Part shown: positions 23,094 through 23,766 of the stretch, piece by piece
Layout of the letters: each line of letters starts with the position of its first letter
How positions within the stretch are numbered: position 1 is the stretch's first letter
The notes under the pieces: model-generated
Databases searched by the model: none
What the model saw: only the letters and a program-made list of their open reading frames with translations
What the model was told of the DNA's origin: nothing
Assembly (NCBI GenBank): GCA_016928525.1
Contig: JAFGKO010000043.1
Coordinates: forward strand, 1-23,766
Direction: 5' to 3'
DNA: 23,766 nucleotides
DNA from: Anaerolineales bacterium
GTDB taxonomy: Bacteria; Chloroflexota; Anaerolineae; Anaerolineales; Villigracilaceae
Program-made: the position numbers and the translations under genes

Positions 23094-23269
23094 GTGTCTG
23101 CTAAACCAGGATTAGACCAGGGTATCCTGTTGGTTGGCAATTTCATATCCGGCCATGCTTCCCGTACCAGACAGGTATGTGAGGATTTAGCGGATCAACT
23201 CGATCAGCGGGTTGGCGAGTAATTCGTACTTCATCCCGCTTGAACCGGATGAGCCATCTCCCATTGTTC
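23094..23269 (+). pseudogene. Frameshifted and truncated glycosyltransferase (GT4) N-terminus
   Basis: From GTG 23094 the frame reads VSAKPGLDQGILLVGNFISG, then TRQVCEDLADQLDQ, and stops at TAA 23220-23222. The -1 frame from 23207 continues AGWRVIRTSSRLNRMSHLPLF. Together they give the usual opening of a GT4 enzyme: ILLVGNF, a short loop, V-C-E-D-L-A, then a G-W-x-V-I-x-T-S-S-R segment. The homology fades at about 23269, where the short repeat begins. This is therefore a frameshifted gene whose C-terminal 300 or so residues are missing, probably removed by insertion of a mobile element. The true start upstream is uncertain; GTG 23094 is a guess. Confidence 0.6.
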
Positions 23270-23288
23270 AAAAGTGACAGGTACTCAG
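23267..23288 (+). repeat. Short imperfect repeat, right copy (TTCAAAAGTRACAGG type)
   Basis: This 22-base stretch starts TTCAAAAGTGACAGG and matches the left copy at 561-582 with three differences. It lies where similarity of the glycosyltransferase remnant ends and about 120 bases before the transposase start. It may mark one end of the insertion element. The other end is outside the window, so this could not be tested. Confidence 0.4.
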
Positions 23289-23345
23289 TTAACCGAGTTC
23301 GATTCTCACCTCTCTATCTTTGCACTTTTCGAATTGAAGATTGAA

Positions 23346-23412
23346 ACATCGCGCTCCCGGTGGTACAAGATCGGTTGCTTTAGACCATCTCAACCTCGGA
23401 GGAACGCGATGT
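23346..23412 (+). promoter_or_regulatory. Hairpin covering the transposase ribosome binding site and start codon
   Basis: ACATCGCG at 23346-23353 is the exact reverse complement of CGCGATGT at 23405-23412. After one mismatch the stem continues with TCC (23355-23357) against GGA (23401-23403). The right arm contains the ATG (23409-23411) and part of the GGAGGA ribosome binding site (23398-23403). If RNA read in from outside forms this 11-pair stem, translation would be hindered. Such leaders are known for IS10 and IS50; the loop here is 43 bases. Confidence 0.45.
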
Positions 23413-23766
23413 CGATACCGATTATTTGCCTGGACGGGCGATTGCGCCAGTTCTGCGAGACGTTTCGGACCTGCTTCAGCCAACCCCAGTTCAAGTACCT
23501 GGTGACCGTACTGCTGGCGCTGATGCTGTGTCAGGAAACGCATACGCTGACCGTACTGCTGCGCCAAATCGCTGATGGGCAGAGTGTGAGCGGGCTGTCG
23601 CGGTTTCTGAGCCAGTCGCCCTGGTCGGCAGCCGAGGTAGCCGGGGCCTGGATCGAGCGGTTTCATGAACAGATGGCTGAGCAGGTGGAAGCGGAACATG
23701 AGCGGCAGCGTCGTCAGCGTCCGAAAAACCAGGGGCGTCCTCGAAAAACGGTGGTGACCGGGTACC
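23409..23766 (+). CDS. DDE transposase, IS701-like family, N-terminal part (cut by window end)
   Basis: The frame opens at ATG 23409 after a strong CGGAGGA at 23397-23403 and runs off the window after 119 residues. It starts MSIPIICLDGRLRQFCETF, then CFSQPQFKYLVTVLLALMLC, THTLTVLLRQI and SGLSRFLSQSPWSAAEVAGAW. This matches the N-terminal layout of IS701/IS4-type transposases: a T-L-S/T-x-L-L-R helix, then a R-F-F/L-S-x-x-x-W-S motif. The last visible part, RQRPKNQGRPRKTVVTGY, should lead into the first catalytic Asp. Catalytic residues and the right end of the element are outside the window, so intactness cannot be judged. Confidence 0.75.
   Translation, partial: MSIPIICLDGRLRQFCETFRTCFSQPQFKYLVTVLLALMLCQETHTLTVLLRQIADGQSVSGLSRFLSQSPWSAAEVAGAWIERFHEQMAEQVEAEHERQRRQRPKNQGRPRKTVVTGY

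Noticed and set aside
23295..23307. T-loop-like GAGTTCGATTCTC resembling a tRNA 3' part
   Set aside because: Only three stem pairs form, no CCA or acceptor stem follows, and no anticodon or D arm lies upstream.
23289..23699. 136-residue minus-strand ORF at the right end
   Set aside because: Antisense to the transposase start, which has a strong ribosome binding site and family motifs.
1..23766. CRISPR arrays, toxin-antitoxin or defence genes
   Set aside because: I saw no regularly spaced repeats, Cas motifs or paired small toxin/antitoxin ORFs; the content is glycan synthesis plus mobile-element traces.

Overview
The window is a surface-polysaccharide (capsule or O-antigen-like) biosynthesis and export locus of a bacterium. 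All convincing complete genes lie on the + strand, mostly with short gaps or overlaps. Start codons are mixed (ATG, GTG and TTG) and base composition is mosaic. The 3' edge carries the start of a DDE transposase that resembles the IS701-like group. My tentative guess is Chloroflexota (Anaerolineae/Roseiflexus type), from the style of the transposase, the Wzm/Wzt genes and the fused NeuB. No rRNA or other marker gene is present to confirm this.

Left edge (1-595): the C-terminal end of a small helix-turn-helix protein, then about 420 bases with only one weak minus-strand ORF and a short repeat (561-582). Block A (596-7296): a GT-C type membrane glycosyltransferase, a CMP-nonulosonate cytidylyltransferase (NeuA family), a 747-residue fusion of CBS-like pair, NeuB synthase, SAF domain and TIM-barrel isomerase, then the Wzm/Wzt ABC exporter. 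Block B (7332-13095): three methyltransferase-like proteins, two GT-B glycosyltransferases and a probable glycosyltransferase remnant. Block C (13092-18051): GDP-mannose 6-dehydrogenase, a CDP-glycerol-transferase-like GT-B protein, a GNAT acyltransferase and a GT4 enzyme. Block D (18124-22805): a GT2 enzyme, an O-antigen ligase/polymerase-like membrane protein and a tandem pair of related GT4 enzymes. Right edge (22806-23766): a frameshifted, truncated glycosyltransferase remnant, a second copy of the short repeat, and the transposase start with a hairpin over its ribosome binding site.

Proposed joint role (inference): nucleotide-activated acidic sugars are made (CMP-nonulosonate and GDP-mannuronate). 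Several glycosyltransferases assemble a chain on a lipid carrier at the cytoplasmic face. Methyl and acyl groups decorate it. Wzm/Wzt exports it, with the Wzt C-terminal domain reading the glycan. The GT-C and Wzy/WaaL-like proteins act on lipid-linked sugars at the outer face. The sugar 2-epimerase (NeuC type), the GDP-mannose supply genes and the initiating sugar-phosphate transferase are not in the window.

I did not find a clearly undescribed system such as a defence island, CRISPR array or new RNA. The best leads are the multi-domain NeuB fusion, a composition break exactly at the Wzt domain boundary, the hairpin covering the transposase start, and gene remnants that show recombination at this locus.
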